The translations under genes were made by a program, and so were the position numbers. From the NCBI GenBank assembly GCA_036488875.1, contig DASXGW010000013.1, positions 293,281 through 357,280 of the forward strand: 64,000 nucleotides of DNA. Reading direction: 5' to 3'. This stretch comes from Candidatus Baltobacteraceae bacterium (lineage in GTDB: Bacteria > Vulcanimicrobiota > Vulcanimicrobiia > Vulcanimicrobiales > Vulcanimicrobiaceae). Every line of letters starts with the position of its first letter. Within the stretch, counting starts at the first letter, position 1. The notes below the pieces were generated by a model, which was not told the DNA's origin, ran no database searches, and saw only the letters and a list, made by a program, of their open reading frames with translations. This document shows positions 25,275 to 34,210 of this stretch, piece after piece.

Positions 25275-26825
25275 CTAAGCTCGTTTGCGTGCCAGCAAGA
25301 GCACGCCGGGGGTGATGAGCAGCGCTAATGCGCCGGTAACGAGAAATGCGTCGGCGTACGCGAGCGCTGCGGCTTGCTCGGCGACGGCCGCTGCCAGCGC
25401 GGCCGGACTCGCGTGCTGTAAAAAATTGGCCACGGGCAGTCGCGAGAGCGTCGTTTCCGCCGCCAACACGGTCTGATGAAACTGGAGGCGGCGATCCAAG
25501 AGCGCCACGATCGAGGCCGATGAGATCGATCCGCCGAGTTGGAAGAAGAGGACGATAAACGACGACGCTTTGGCCGCCGCCTCCGGCGCGACCGCGCGCA
25601 TCGTTGCGACCAGCAGCGGCGAGTACACGAATGCCGCGCCGACGCCGATGAAGAGCAGCGGCGCGACGAACGTCCCGATGTCGCTGGTCGTCGTCACGCC
25701 GCTTGCCAGCCATAGCGATCCCAGACCCGCCATGGCTAACCCGATGCCGATCGGCCAGCGTAAATCCAATCGTGGATTGCTCGTGAGCCGTCCCACCGGA
25801 ATCGTCAAGAATAACACCGGAAGTGCACGCACGCCGATTAAGACGCCGGCGAGCGTGCTCGTAAATCCCAGGTTCTCGACCGTAAACTGCGGCAGCAGAA
25901 GAAGGCTCGGAAAGATGACGGCAGCGTACGCGCCGGCGATTGCCAGCGCCGCGGCGACGGCCGGCGTTCGCATCACGCGCAAGTCGACGATCGGCTGTGC
26001 GACGCGCAGCTCCCACCAAATGAAGGCTGCGGTTGCCGTCGTCGCAAGCACCGTGCAGATCTGAATCGACGCGTCCGAAAACCAATCGTCGTGCTGCCCT
26101 TGATCGAGCACGTACTGTAGACAGCTTACGGCCACGACGAGCAGGGCGATGCCGGTCGCATCGACCGGTGCGCGCTGCGGCTTGGCCTTATCGCGCAAAT
26201 AGCGCGCCAAAATAATGAATGCCAAAGCGCCCGGCACGAGGTTCACGTCGAAGACCCACGGCCACGACAGATTGTCGACGAGGACACCGCCGATGGTCGG
26301 GCCGATCGACGGTCCGAGAATCGTTCCCAGCGCGAAGATCGACTGGCTCAATCCCAGTTTCTCCGGTGGAAACGTGTCGCGCAGAATCACCTGCGCCGTC
26401 GCGAGCAGTCCGCCGCCGAACGCGCCCTGCACGATCCGAAAGAGAATCAGCGCCATCAGCGACGACGCTAGTCCGCACAACAGAGACGCGACTGTGAATC
26501 CCGCGATCGACGCGAGAAAATAATTCTTTCTTCCGAATCTCAGTTGCAGCCAAGGCGTCAGCGGAATCACGACGACGTTGGCGATCACGTAACCGGTGAG
26601 CACCCACGTGCCCTCGTCGACCGTCGCGCCGAGATTTCCCTGAATCGTCGGCAGCGCGACGTTGACGATCGTCAGATCGACGGTCTGCAGCAGCGCTGCC
26701 ATCATCACGCCAGCGACGACGAGCGTCCGCGTACGGCTGTCATCGTGAGGGTGTTGAGCCGGAACGGTTGCTTTCGGGCGTGCGGGGATAACGCCGGCGA
26801 CGGCGGTTCTCTCGGCAACTGTCAT
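25275..26825 (-). CDS. DHA2-family (EmrB/QacA) drug:H+ antiporter
   Basis: A 516-residue major facilitator with 14 predicted helices. Early motif D1 is LLQTVDLTIVNVALPTI, motif A-like QLRFGRKNYFL, and motif C ALGTILGPSIGPTIGG, all characteristic of EmrB/QacA exporters. It sits divergently from an XRE regulator with an inverted repeat between them, the usual arrangement for an inducible efflux pump. No membrane-fusion partner (EmrA) is encoded nearby. Confidence 0.9.
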   Translation of the reverse strand: MTVAERTAVAGVIPARPKATVPAQHPHDDSRTRTLVVAGVMMAALLQTVDLTIVNVALPTIQGNLGATVDEGTWVLTGYVIANVVVIPLTPWLQLRFGRKNYFLASIAGFTVASLLCGLASSLMALILFRIVQGAFGGGLLATAQVILRDTFPPEKLGLSQSIFALGTILGPSIGPTIGGVLVDNLSWPWVFDVNLVPGALAFIILARYLRDKAKPQRAPVDATGIALLVVAVSCLQYVLDQGQHDDWFSDASIQICTVLATTATAAFIWWELRVAQPIVDLRVMRTPAVAAALAIAGAYAAVIFPSLLLLPQFTVENLGFTSTLAGVLIGVRALPVLFLTIPVGRLTSNPRLDLRWPIGIGLAMAGLGSLWLASGVTTTSDIGTFVAPLLFIGVGAAFVYSPLLVATMRAVAPEAAAKASSFIVLFFQLGGSISSASIVALLDRRLQFHQTVLAAETTLSRLPVANFLQHASPAALAAAVAEQAAALAYADAFLVTGALALLITPGVLLLARKRA

Positions 26826-26880
26826 GGGGTTTGTGCGGTCTACCTCTGTAGGTGTGCGGCCGCGGTTGCCCGGGGCTTGA

Positions 26881-26916
26881 TCCTAGTCTAGCGTCTGTGT
26901 CATACTATGACTAGGA
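26881..26916. promoter_or_regulatory. inverted repeat between efflux pump and XRE regulator
   Basis: TCCTAGTC (26881-26888) and GACTAGGA (26909-26916) are perfect eight-base arms with a 20-base spacer in the divergent intergenic region. A third TCCTAG occurs at 26926-26931. It is a likely operator for the XRE regulator, controlling both directions (inference). Confidence 0.5.
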
Positions 26917-26962
26917 CCTGCATTATCCTAGCACTGGCAGGGCCAGCCTCACGAGGACCGCC

Positions 26963-27799
26963 ATGCACTCGACCGACGAACGCCGTCTAGAACTCAGCGA
27001 TTTTCTCCGGACCCGGCGCGCCAAAATTGTGCCGTCCGACGTCGGTTTGGCCGACGGCGCGCGACGCCGCACGCCGGGGCTGCGCCGCGAAGAAGTGGCG
27101 CTGCTCGCCAACATCGGCACGACGTGGTACACGCGTCTCGAGCAAGGCTTGCCGATCAACGTCTCGGCCGACGTGCTCGACGGTATTTCACGCGCGCTGC
27201 GTCTCACGTCTGAGGAGCGGCGTCACCTGCACCTGCTCGCCGGGGTTCCGCTCGCGATTGCCGCCCACGGCGACGAGAGCGTGAGCGAGTTGGTACTGCG
27301 CACGCTCGAAGCCCTCAACCCCTGTCCGGCGTATATCCGCGGGCGCCGTTGGGACGTACTTGCTTACAATCGGTCCGCCGACGCGCTGTCAGATTTTTCG
27401 AGCTCTACCGGTAAAGCGCGAAACATTATCTGGCGCCTCTTTTGCGATCCGGAAATGCCCTATCGCCTCGGCGATCCGCAATGCATGAAGCGACGCGCCG
27501 TTGCAAACTTTCGCAGCGTCGCGGCGAAGTATTCCAACGATTCGCAGTTTATCGAACTTATCGAGGAACTGCGCGCCACGTCACCGGAGTTTCGCGAGCT
27601 CTGGGCGCAGCACGACGTCATGGGTGCTGCCGAAGGGCTCAAGCGCTATCTCCATCCGGAGCTTGGCGAGTTGATCCTCGACTATACCGCGTTCGAGATT
27701 CCCGGCGACGGAGACATCCGCATGGTCGTCCTCACCGCGGCTCCCCGCTCCGAAAGCGAACGCAAGTTGAGGCTGTTGACGCCCGCGCTTATCGCGTAA
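26963..27799 (+). CDS. XRE-family regulator with MmyB-like ligand domain
   Basis: A 278-residue regulator. The N-terminal HTH (residues about 8-80) has LSDFLRTRRAKIVPSDVGL, RRTPGLRREEVALLANIGTTWYTRLEQG and SEERRHLHLLAG. The C-terminal part (WDVLAYNRSADALSDFS, FRSVAAKYSNDSQF, FRELWAQHDV, LDYTAFEIPGD) is the MmyB-like ligand-binding domain. Members bind fatty-acid-like or other small ligands and often control adjacent oxidoreductases or pumps. It probably regulates the divergent efflux pump. Confidence 0.9.
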   Translation: MHSTDERRLELSDFLRTRRAKIVPSDVGLADGARRRTPGLRREEVALLANIGTTWYTRLEQGLPINVSADVLDGISRALRLTSEERRHLHLLAGVPLAIAAHGDESVSELVLRTLEALNPCPAYIRGRRWDVLAYNRSADALSDFSSSTGKARNIIWRLFCDPEMPYRLGDPQCMKRRAVANFRSVAAKYSNDSQFIELIEELRATSPEFRELWAQHDVMGAAEGLKRYLHPELGELILDYTAFEIPGDGDIRMVVLTAAPRSESERKLRLLTPALIA

Positions 27800-28142
27800 C
27801 GCCGCTAGGTACCTCTTCGACGCGCGGCGCGGCCTCGAGCGAGGCTATGCAAAACAGTTTGTTCAAGCCGGTCAGCTCGAAGGTGCGCTCGAGAATGCCC
27901 CCCCGCGGGAGCACGAGCATGAGATTTTCGGGCGTTCCACCGCCTGCGATGAAGTTTGCGCGAAACTGAACCAGCGAACCGAGCATAAACGAGTCGATGT
28001 AGGAGACGCGCGTAAGATTGATCACCACGTTTCGCAGCACGCTGGCTTCAGGAAGTGCCGCGAGCACCTCGGTTTTGCGCGAGATGTCGAGATCGCCGTC
28101 GAGGACGACGTAGGCGTTTTCTCCCAAGACGTACGGGCGCAT
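27789..28142 (-). CDS. STAS-domain protein (anti-sigma factor antagonist-like)
   Basis: A 117-residue single STAS domain: AYVVLDGDLDISRKTEVL, VVINLTRVSYIDSFMLGSLVQF, then a helix and the NKLFCIASLEAAP strand. RsbV/SpoIIAA-type proteins carry Asp-Ser followed by Ser or Thr at the phosphorylation loop. Here the residue after Asp-Ser is Phe, so phosphorylation-dependent switching may be altered. I took the ATG at 28142; a TTG 21 bases upstream is an alternative. Confidence 0.8.
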   Translation of the reverse strand: MRPYVLGENAYVVLDGDLDISRKTEVLAALPEASVLRNVVINLTRVSYIDSFMLGSLVQFRANFIAGGGTPENLMLVLPRGGILERTFELTGLNKLFCIASLEAAPRVEEVPSGVTR

Positions 28143-28161
28143 AGACGCTGGCTTGTACCCC

Positions 28162-28187
28162 AAGGCGAGTAGGAATAAACTCGCCTT
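28162..28187. promoter_or_regulatory. inverted repeat between STAS and lipoprotein genes
   Basis: AAGGCGAGT (28162-28170) and ACTCGCCTT (28179-28187) form a perfect nine-base stem around an eight-base loop in the 62-base divergent region. It could be an operator or a 5' UTR hairpin for either gene; it is not followed by a T run, so it is not a standard terminator. Confidence 0.45.
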
Positions 28188-28204
28188 CGTCTGATAGTAC
28201 CCAA

Positions 28205-28762
28205 ATGAAAAAGATAACGAGGCTACTTACGGTAGGTTTGGCTCTGGCATTTGCGCTCGGCGGCTGCGCCGGAAGCTCCGCAACCAATCCGGCCGGCACC
28301 GGTTCGGGTGCCGGCGATGCGTTGCTCGCGCCGAACGCGCCGCCGGGGATCGACGGCGTTGCCGGCGAGTTCAAAGGAAGCGTTACCGACAGCGTTTTGG
28401 GCAAGGGGAAAGCCGATTTTCAGTTGTCGCAAGTCGTCGGCGGTCAAGCCGGAGGCTCGATGCAGCTCACGTTCGGTAAAGGGACGACGAAGGTCTCGAG
28501 CGCGGTGGCGCTCGACGCAAGCAGCATGAAGAAGATCGACGGCAACGCGGTGGCGTTACTCACCGGCACGCCGCCGTGCACGTTAGCGATCTCGGCCAAG
28601 TTCGACCGCAAGACGTACACACTGAACGGCTCGTATAAGGCGTTCAACAACTGCGCGCCCGGACAAAAAGGCTCGTTCTCGGCGAAGGAACAGTGCTATT
28701 ACGTCGTGGCGAAGCCCCTTGCGGATGGACTCCGGCCGCGCAACCTGCCTAAAGCGTGCTAG
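28205..28762 (+). CDS. hypothetical lipoprotein
   Basis: A 185-residue protein with lipobox LGGC (Cys21). After a Gly/Ala/Pro linker the mature domain is beta-rich (GEFKGSVTDSVLGKGKADFQLSQ, QLTFGKGTTKVSSAVALD) with four cysteines that could form disulfides. No named family recognised. It is divergent from the STAS gene, and its stop overlaps the convergent STAND gene in a shared CTAG. Confidence 0.65.
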   Translation: MKKITRLLTVGLALAFALGGCAGSSATNPAGTGSGAGDALLAPNAPPGIDGVAGEFKGSVTDSVLGKGKADFQLSQVVGGQAGGSMQLTFGKGTTKVSSAVALDASSMKKIDGNAVALLTGTPPCTLAISAKFDRKTYTLNGSYKAFNNCAPGQKGSFSAKEQCYYVVAKPLADGLRPRNLPKAC

Positions 28763-31575
28763 TAGACGGTGGCGGCGGAAAGGGCTCGATCAAGGTCCCA
28801 ACCGGCGCCTTCCGCTAAAAACGCGACGTATCGATCGGTGCCGAGTTTAGCTCGAAGCTCGTTCTGAGTGTCTTGCCATAGTTTCAGTTCATAGCGATCG
28901 CAGGGCCAGTCAAGATCCCTGCGCTGTTTGTCGGCGTATCCGAACAACCTAGCCGCTTGACACGCGTCGCTCTGCGCCGCGAGTACGGCCGCCCAGGTCA
29001 AAGCATAAGCAACGATCAGCGAGTCGCCGGTTTCACGGGCTAGTAAAAGCGCCGTTCGGGTGGTTGGCGCCGCTTTATCGACATCGTCGAGCGCCCAGTA
29101 AATCGCCGAGGCCAAGATGGTCGCCGGAACTTTCGCATTAGCCTTTATCGTTGGTAAAGCGTCCTCGATGAGGCGCGCCGCCTCGGAGAAGTTTTCGACC
29201 TTGCATTCAGAGTCGGCCCACCAGTAGAGAACGTTGGAGCGATCGGCCTCGCGATCGAGCTCCCTAAAAATCTGCGCCGCTTCCGCATACCGTTCACGAG
29301 CGTCTCGAATGTGGCCCGATCCGAGGGCATTCCCGCACCGACCCAGGACGAAGGCAAGCAGCGCGCGATCGTCTATGCGCCGAGCCGCATCAACCGCCTC
29401 CTCACCCGTAACGAGCGCTTCGTGGGACTCACCGGTGTTTTGGAGTTGTTGCGCTACCTGTGAAAGCGATCGTACGATGCCGCGCTGGTCGTTCGCGCGA
29501 CGGTACGAGGTCAGAGCCTTTCGTGAGGACTTCAGCGACTCACTATAGTGGCCTTGGTTGTTGTTAAGCATCGAGAGTACGTACTGTAGCCTTGCTTCAA
29601 TTGCCGGCGTTAGCGACGCGTCGCTCCTTAGAACGTGGTGGCCCCAATCAATGCCTTCTTGCAATAAGGTTAGCCGGAGAAATACCACGCCGAATCCGCC
29701 GGCAAGGCGTGCGGCGACCTCAGGTTCGTTCCCGCCGTTGAGAGCCCATCGCAGCGATGCGCGCACATTGTCGAGTTCGCGTTCGTTCCGCTCCAGCCAA
29801 TCGTCCTTTGGCCCGGTATCGAATTCCTCGTACGCCGCATCGGCAAATGCCGCGAAGGTTCGCGCATATCGCAACATCACGTCGCCCGCTTCGCCGCTCT
29901 TTTCGAGCCGCTCCAGTGCGTAGTGGCGGATTGGTTCCAAAAACCGATAGCGCTGGGTCGTCTCGCTGACGTCGGCAACGAAGAGCGACTTATCGACCAG
30001 CGACGTAATCAAGTCCAGCAGTTCGAGATCGTCGAGGTCGTCACAGCAATACGTCGCCATCGCCGTTTCGAGCGAAACACCGCCGATGAACGGCGAGAGC
30101 TGCATAAAAAGCCGCTGTTCGACCGGGGAGAGCAGGTCGTAACTCCAATCGATCAGTGCATGCATCGTCTGATGGCGTACCAAGGGCTCGCGCCCGCCGC
30201 TGCCCAGGATCCTCAGCTGCAGCCGGTGCGACAACTCCTCGACCGAGATACTGCGCACTCGCGCCGCGGCGAGTTCGATGGCCAGCGCAATGCCGCCGAG
30301 ATGCGAGCAAATGTCGGCAACGGTGGCTCGATTCGTATCGGTGATTTCGAAGCGAGCGTTCACGGCGCGCCCGCGCTCGGCGAAGAGCTGCATTGCGGTC
30401 GCGTCGTCGAGTGACGACAGACGATGCACCACCTCGCCGCCGGTTCCCAAAGGCTCGCGGCTCGTAGCGAGTACGTTGACATTCGGGCACTGCTTGACGA
30501 TCGCGTCGACGACGCGCGCGATATCGGCGATGAGATGTTCGGAGTTGTCAAGGACGAGCAGCAACGCGCGCGGTGCGAGAAATTTTACCACGCGCTCGAG
30601 CGGGTCGGCTTCGCCGCTCTGATCGGCGTCGAGCGCCGAGAGAATGGCACTTGCTACCAGCCGGCCGTCGCCAATTGGCGCGAGGTCGACGAACCACGCG
30701 CCTTCAGTCGTCTCGTCCAACAGCGTCGTCGCGACTTGCAAGGCCAGACGCGTCTTGCCCATGCCGCCCGCGCCGGCGATAGTGACCAGCGGGTTCTTGC
30801 GTACGAGCTCGCAAACGGCGGCGACGTCGTCTTGACGCCCGACGAAGCTGGTCGATTGACGCGGCAGATTGTTCGGCCGCATCGAGAGCCGGCGCGTAGC
30901 TTGCGCGCGCAATCGCGCATCGAGCGCCAGCAATGCGATGCCTGCCGACTCGGCTAGCTCCCCAAGCGCGTGCCGATCTTCAGCGTCGATTTCGACGTGT
31001 TTCGGCGCGAGCGTCAAGAAGCCGACGAGATCGCCGGCGGCCATCATCGGAAACGCCAGCTCACCGAGTGCCGCCGACTCCAGCGCTCGGGGATCGGCCG
31101 GCGCGGCCGACGATCGCAAACGAATGACGAGAGCGTCGTCGGGCTCGACGCAGGTCACCGCCACGTCGAACGTCGAGGCTTCGACGTCGTACGACCCGTG
31201 CCGCAGATAGATCGCCGACCCGTCGGTACCCATCTGATGATCGACCGCTTCGACGACGCGCCGCAGCACTTGCTGCACGTCGTTGAACGACGTGAGTTCC
31301 TTACGCAGCCGGGCTAGGGCGGCGCGCGCTTCGCGCCGCCGCCGCGTGAAAGCCGCTTCGATCGATTCGTCGACCCACCGGTGAAAAGGTCGAAAAGCCA
31401 GAGCGAGTACGACGATGATGACGATTGCGACGATCGTCCCGGCCGTACGCGAATGCGCCGAGATGAAACTCTCGGTCAGACTCTCGGTGACCGCGAGGGT
31501 AAGGAAGAGCGTCGTCGTGACGACGCCGTACGCATAAGCCCGCAAGCGACCGGTCAGTACGCCCTTGCTTACCAT
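28759..31575 (-). CDS. membrane-anchored GAF-STAND NTPase-TPR protein
   Basis: A 938-residue protein. Two N-terminal transmembrane helices (about 17-33 and 45-62) are followed by a linker helix and a GAF-like domain (about 95-220, FPMMAAGDLVGFLTLAPK). The STAND/NB-ARC ATPase has Walker A IAGAGGMGKTRLAL (266-279), Walker B ALLLVLDNSEHL and the sensor NVLATSREPL. About ten TPR-like helix pairs run from about 600 to the end. AfsR/LuxR-type relatives carry a DNA-binding domain at one end; none is visible here. Expected behaviour is nucleotide-dependent oligomerisation upon ligand sensing; the output is unknown. Confidence 0.85.
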   Translation of the reverse strand: MVSKGVLTGRLRAYAYGVVTTTLFLTLAVTESLTESFISAHSRTAGTIVAIVIIVVLALAFRPFHRWVDESIEAAFTRRRREARAALARLRKELTSFNDVQQVLRRVVEAVDHQMGTDGSAIYLRHGSYDVEASTFDVAVTCVEPDDALVIRLRSSAAPADPRALESAALGELAFPMMAAGDLVGFLTLAPKHVEIDAEDRHALGELAESAGIALLALDARLRAQATRRLSMRPNNLPRQSTSFVGRQDDVAAVCELVRKNPLVTIAGAGGMGKTRLALQVATTLLDETTEGAWFVDLAPIGDGRLVASAILSALDADQSGEADPLERVVKFLAPRALLLVLDNSEHLIADIARVVDAIVKQCPNVNVLATSREPLGTGGEVVHRLSSLDDATAMQLFAERGRAVNARFEITDTNRATVADICSHLGGIALAIELAAARVRSISVEELSHRLQLRILGSGGREPLVRHQTMHALIDWSYDLLSPVEQRLFMQLSPFIGGVSLETAMATYCCDDLDDLELLDLITSLVDKSLFVADVSETTQRYRFLEPIRHYALERLEKSGEAGDVMLRYARTFAAFADAAYEEFDTGPKDDWLERNERELDNVRASLRWALNGGNEPEVAARLAGGFGVVFLRLTLLQEGIDWGHHVLRSDASLTPAIEARLQYVLSMLNNNQGHYSESLKSSRKALTSYRRANDQRGIVRSLSQVAQQLQNTGESHEALVTGEEAVDAARRIDDRALLAFVLGRCGNALGSGHIRDARERYAEAAQIFRELDREADRSNVLYWWADSECKVENFSEAARLIEDALPTIKANAKVPATILASAIYWALDDVDKAAPTTRTALLLARETGDSLIVAYALTWAAVLAAQSDACQAARLFGYADKQRRDLDWPCDRYELKLWQDTQNELRAKLGTDRYVAFLAEGAGWDLDRALSAATVY

Positions 31576-31615
31576 TGGTCTGTGTCGTTAGTGCCGGAAG
31601 GGGTAAAGACCCGCC

Positions 31616-32284
31616 ATGCCTGCAAACGGTGCCATCGAAGCCGCGCTCGTCGACGTCGACGGGACGCTGCTAGTCAGTAACGACGCTCACGCGCGCGCGT
31701 GGGAGCGGGCCTTCGCGCGGTACGGTTTCGACGTTTCGGAAACGCGGCTGCGCCGGCTGGTCGGGATGGGCGGCGATAAGATTCTCGCAACCATCGACGC
31801 AACGCTTTCGCCCGACACCGAGCCGGGAAAATCGATCTCGGCATTGCACTTGCAAATATTCCTCGATGAGTATGTGCGCGCATTGCCGCCGACACCCGGC
31901 GGTCGCGACCTCCTGGAGCGCTTCGCAAGCGCGGGCATCAAGCGCGTGGTAGCCACGTCGGCCAAGCGTAAGGAGTTAGCGGTTCTCCTCGACGTCGCGC
32001 ACGTAGCCGATCAGTTCGATACCGAAGTGACTTCCGACGACGTCGATCGATCGAAACCCGACGCCGACGTGATGCACGCTGCGCTGAAGAAGGCGAGAGT
32101 CGATCGTACGAAAGCAATCTATATCGGCGACACGCCCTACGACGTCGAAGCGTCCCGGCGAGCCGGCATTCGCTGCATCGCCGTTCGTTGCGGCGGATGG
32201 AACGACGAAGATCTCAAAGGCGCCGACGCAATCTACGACGACCCCGCCGACATCCTCAACAACTTCGACGAAGCGCTTATCTAA
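31616..32284 (+). CDS. HAD-superfamily hydrolase (phosphoglycolate phosphatase-like)
   Basis: A 222-residue HAD phosphatase with motif I VDVDGTLLVSND, motif II VVATSAKR, motif III DRSKPDADV and motif IV YIGDTPYDVEASRRAG; the helical cap is of type C1. It resembles Gph/PGMB phosphatases; the substrate is unresolved. It is divergent from the STAND gene by 40 bases and overlaps the convergent response regulator by eight bases. Confidence 0.85.
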   Translation: MPANGAIEAALVDVDGTLLVSNDAHARAWERAFARYGFDVSETRLRRLVGMGGDKILATIDATLSPDTEPGKSISALHLQIFLDEYVRALPPTPGGRDLLERFASAGIKRVVATSAKRKELAVLLDVAHVADQFDTEVTSDDVDRSKPDADVMHAALKKARVDRTKAIYIGDTPYDVEASRRAGIRCIAVRCGGWNDEDLKGADAIYDDPADILNNFDEALI

Positions 32285-32951
32285 TGGTGTAGCCCACGCG
32301 CCGGACCGTCTTGATGAGCGACGGCTTATCCGGCTCGTCCAGTTTCGTTCGCAAGTAGGAAACGTAGGTTTCCACCACGTTGGGCTCCACGGCCGCGTCG
32401 TTGCCCCAGACGCGGTCGATGAGTTGTTCGCGCGTAAAAACGCGTCCCGGTTCGCGCAGCAGCGTCGCCAGTAGGTCGAACTCGCGCGTGGTCAACGCGA
32501 CCGCGATCTCGCCGCGCGTCACTTCGCGCCGCTCCAAATCCATCATGATGTCGCCGTGTGCGATCATCTGTGGTTTGGACAGTTGCGGGCGCCGTAACCG
32601 CGAGTGCAGCCGCGCGGCCAGCTCGCCGAGATCGAATGGCTTGCCGAGATAGTCGTCGGCGCCGGCTGTCAGCGCGGCGATTTTATCGGGCACTTCCTTG
32701 CGCGCGCTCAGCATCAAAATCGGCGCCTCAGTCAAGCGCCGCACCATCGGAATGAGCGTCATGCCGTCGACCTTCGGCATCATCACGTCCATGACGATGG
32801 CATCGGGACGCCAGCCGGATTTCAGAATGGCGAGCGCCGCCTGACCGTCGGCCGCGGCTTGCACCTCGAAACCATGCTGCGTCAATCCCAGATCCAGCAC
32901 GCCGCGCAGCTCGGGTTCGTCGTCGATCACGAGAACGCGCGGTTTGCTCAC
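32277..32951 (-). CDS. OmpR-family response regulator
   Basis: A 224-residue two-domain regulator. The receiver has acidic pair Asp10/Asp11, phosphoacceptor Asp55 (VMDVMMP), a LMLSAR loop, and the lysine in YLGKPFDLGEL. The C-terminal winged helix (LTTREFDLLATLLREPGRVF, VVETYVSYLRTKLD, VRRVGYTIR) is OmpR/PhoB-like. The GTG start overlaps the stop of... its kinase partner lies immediately downstream on the same strand, beginning at 34120 and ending at 32948; the kinase is transcribed first and the regulator GTG overlaps the kinase TGA. Confidence 0.93.
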   Translation of the reverse strand: MSKPRVLVIDDEPELRGVLDLGLTQHGFEVQAAADGQAALAILKSGWRPDAIVMDVMMPKVDGMTLIPMVRRLTEAPILMLSARKEVPDKIAALTAGADDYLGKPFDLGELAARLHSRLRRPQLSKPQMIAHGDIMMDLERREVTRGEIAVALTTREFDLLATLLREPGRVFTREQLIDRVWGNDAAVEPNVVETYVSYLRTKLDEPDKPSLIKTVRRVGYTIR

Positions 32952-34120
32952 GCTTCGGCCGCGCTGGGGAAGCGCAGAATCGCCCGCGTTCCGTTATCGT
33001 TGGATTCGAGCGCCACGCTGCCGTTCCAGCGGTCGACCACGCGGCGCACGATCGCTAGACCGAGGCCCGTCCCCTCTTGTCCGTCGTTGCCGCGACCGCG
33101 ATAAAAACGTTCGAAAACCATCTCTTGCTCGTCTTTGGGAATACCCGGTCCCTGATCGATTACCGCGATTTCGACCGCGCCGTCGCGTACGCTCGCTTCC
33201 ACTCGTACCGGCGAATCCGGCGCATAACGCAGCGCATTTTCGAGCAAGTTCCGTTCGGCTTCGTAGAGGTCGTCTTCGTCGATGCGGACGCGTGCCTTCA
33301 CATCGCACTTGAGCACGATCTGCCGGTTCGGGTGCTGCGACAGCATGTCTTGCGCCACTTCGTCGCTGACCTCGGCTACCGAGACCAGGTTCGGCGCTCT
33401 TTCGGTCGATTCCAACCGAGAGAGCAGCAGCATCTTTTCGACCAGCCCGCGCATGCGATTCGATGCGGAACGCATGCCCCGCAGTACGCGCTCCTGTTGT
33501 TCGTCGTGCGCGAAGCCGCCTAGTACGTCGATGTAACCTGAAAGGATCGTCAACGGCGTGCGGAGCTCGTGTCCGGCGTCGGCGAGGAAACGCTGGTATT
33601 CGGCCGCAGCCGCCTCGCGTTCGGCCAGCGCGCGCGCGACGGCGTGCGTTGCAACGCCGTACGAGCGTATCGCGTTAAAGAAGAGAATTGCGATCGCGCA
33701 CGCGCAGATCGCGACGTCGGCGAGAAACCACTGCGCGAGCGCCTCCGGGGAGGCTATCAGGACGATGCTGCGACCGCCCGCCGTCACGACGTGCGGTGGG
33801 ATGTGCGCGATCATGGCGACGGTGTGGGCGAACCAGTTCGCGTGCACGTGGGGCGGTAATGGGCCGAAGGGCATGGGGCCCGGCGGCGGCATCCCGGTCC
33901 GCGGCACGAAGCGCGCATCGATCCCGGAGCGCGACAGGAGGGCGATGGCGTGTCGCGGGTTGTCGGTGGTCGCCAGGAGTCCCGGAGCCGCCGAGGCTTG
34001 TGCGTCGAGCTGAGCCCCCACCGAGCGCACGTGCAGCACCCAGGCCAGGGTGCCGCCGACGAGGACGGCGGCGACCAGCCCGATGAGTTGGGTCAAGATC
34101 ACGGAGTGCCGCGGTACCAT
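32948..34120 (-). CDS. sensor histidine kinase
   Basis: A 390-residue membrane kinase. Two transmembrane helices (about 8-30 and 131-149) enclose a periplasmic sensor of about 100 residues rich in Pro and His (PRTGMPPPGPMPFGPLPPHV). The H box has His184 in DAGHELRTPL. The ATPase domain has N box ENALRYAP, G1 DQGPGIP, F box FERFYRG and G2 GTGLGLAI. It is the cognate kinase of the response regulator whose start codon overlaps its stop. No adjacent gene reveals the signal; the His-rich loop hints at metal sensing, as inference. Confidence 0.92.
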   Translation of the reverse strand: MVPRHSVILTQLIGLVAAVLVGGTLAWVLHVRSVGAQLDAQASAAPGLLATTDNPRHAIALLSRSGIDARFVPRTGMPPPGPMPFGPLPPHVHANWFAHTVAMIAHIPPHVVTAGGRSIVLIASPEALAQWFLADVAICACAIAILFFNAIRSYGVATHAVARALAEREAAAAEYQRFLADAGHELRTPLTILSGYIDVLGGFAHDEQQERVLRGMRSASNRMRGLVEKMLLLSRLESTERAPNLVSVAEVSDEVAQDMLSQHPNRQIVLKCDVKARVRIDEDDLYEAERNLLENALRYAPDSPVRVEASVRDGAVEIAVIDQGPGIPKDEQEMVFERFYRGRGNDGQEGTGLGLAIVRRVVDRWNGSVALESNDNGTRAILRFPSAAEA

Positions 34121-34210
34121 TATTTCGCCTTAGGGATGCTAGGCACGGAATCTTGCAGAAATCTGTGAGCTGCGGGTACAAGCGCGCTTAGCGGCGATAA
34201 CGGAGGATCG

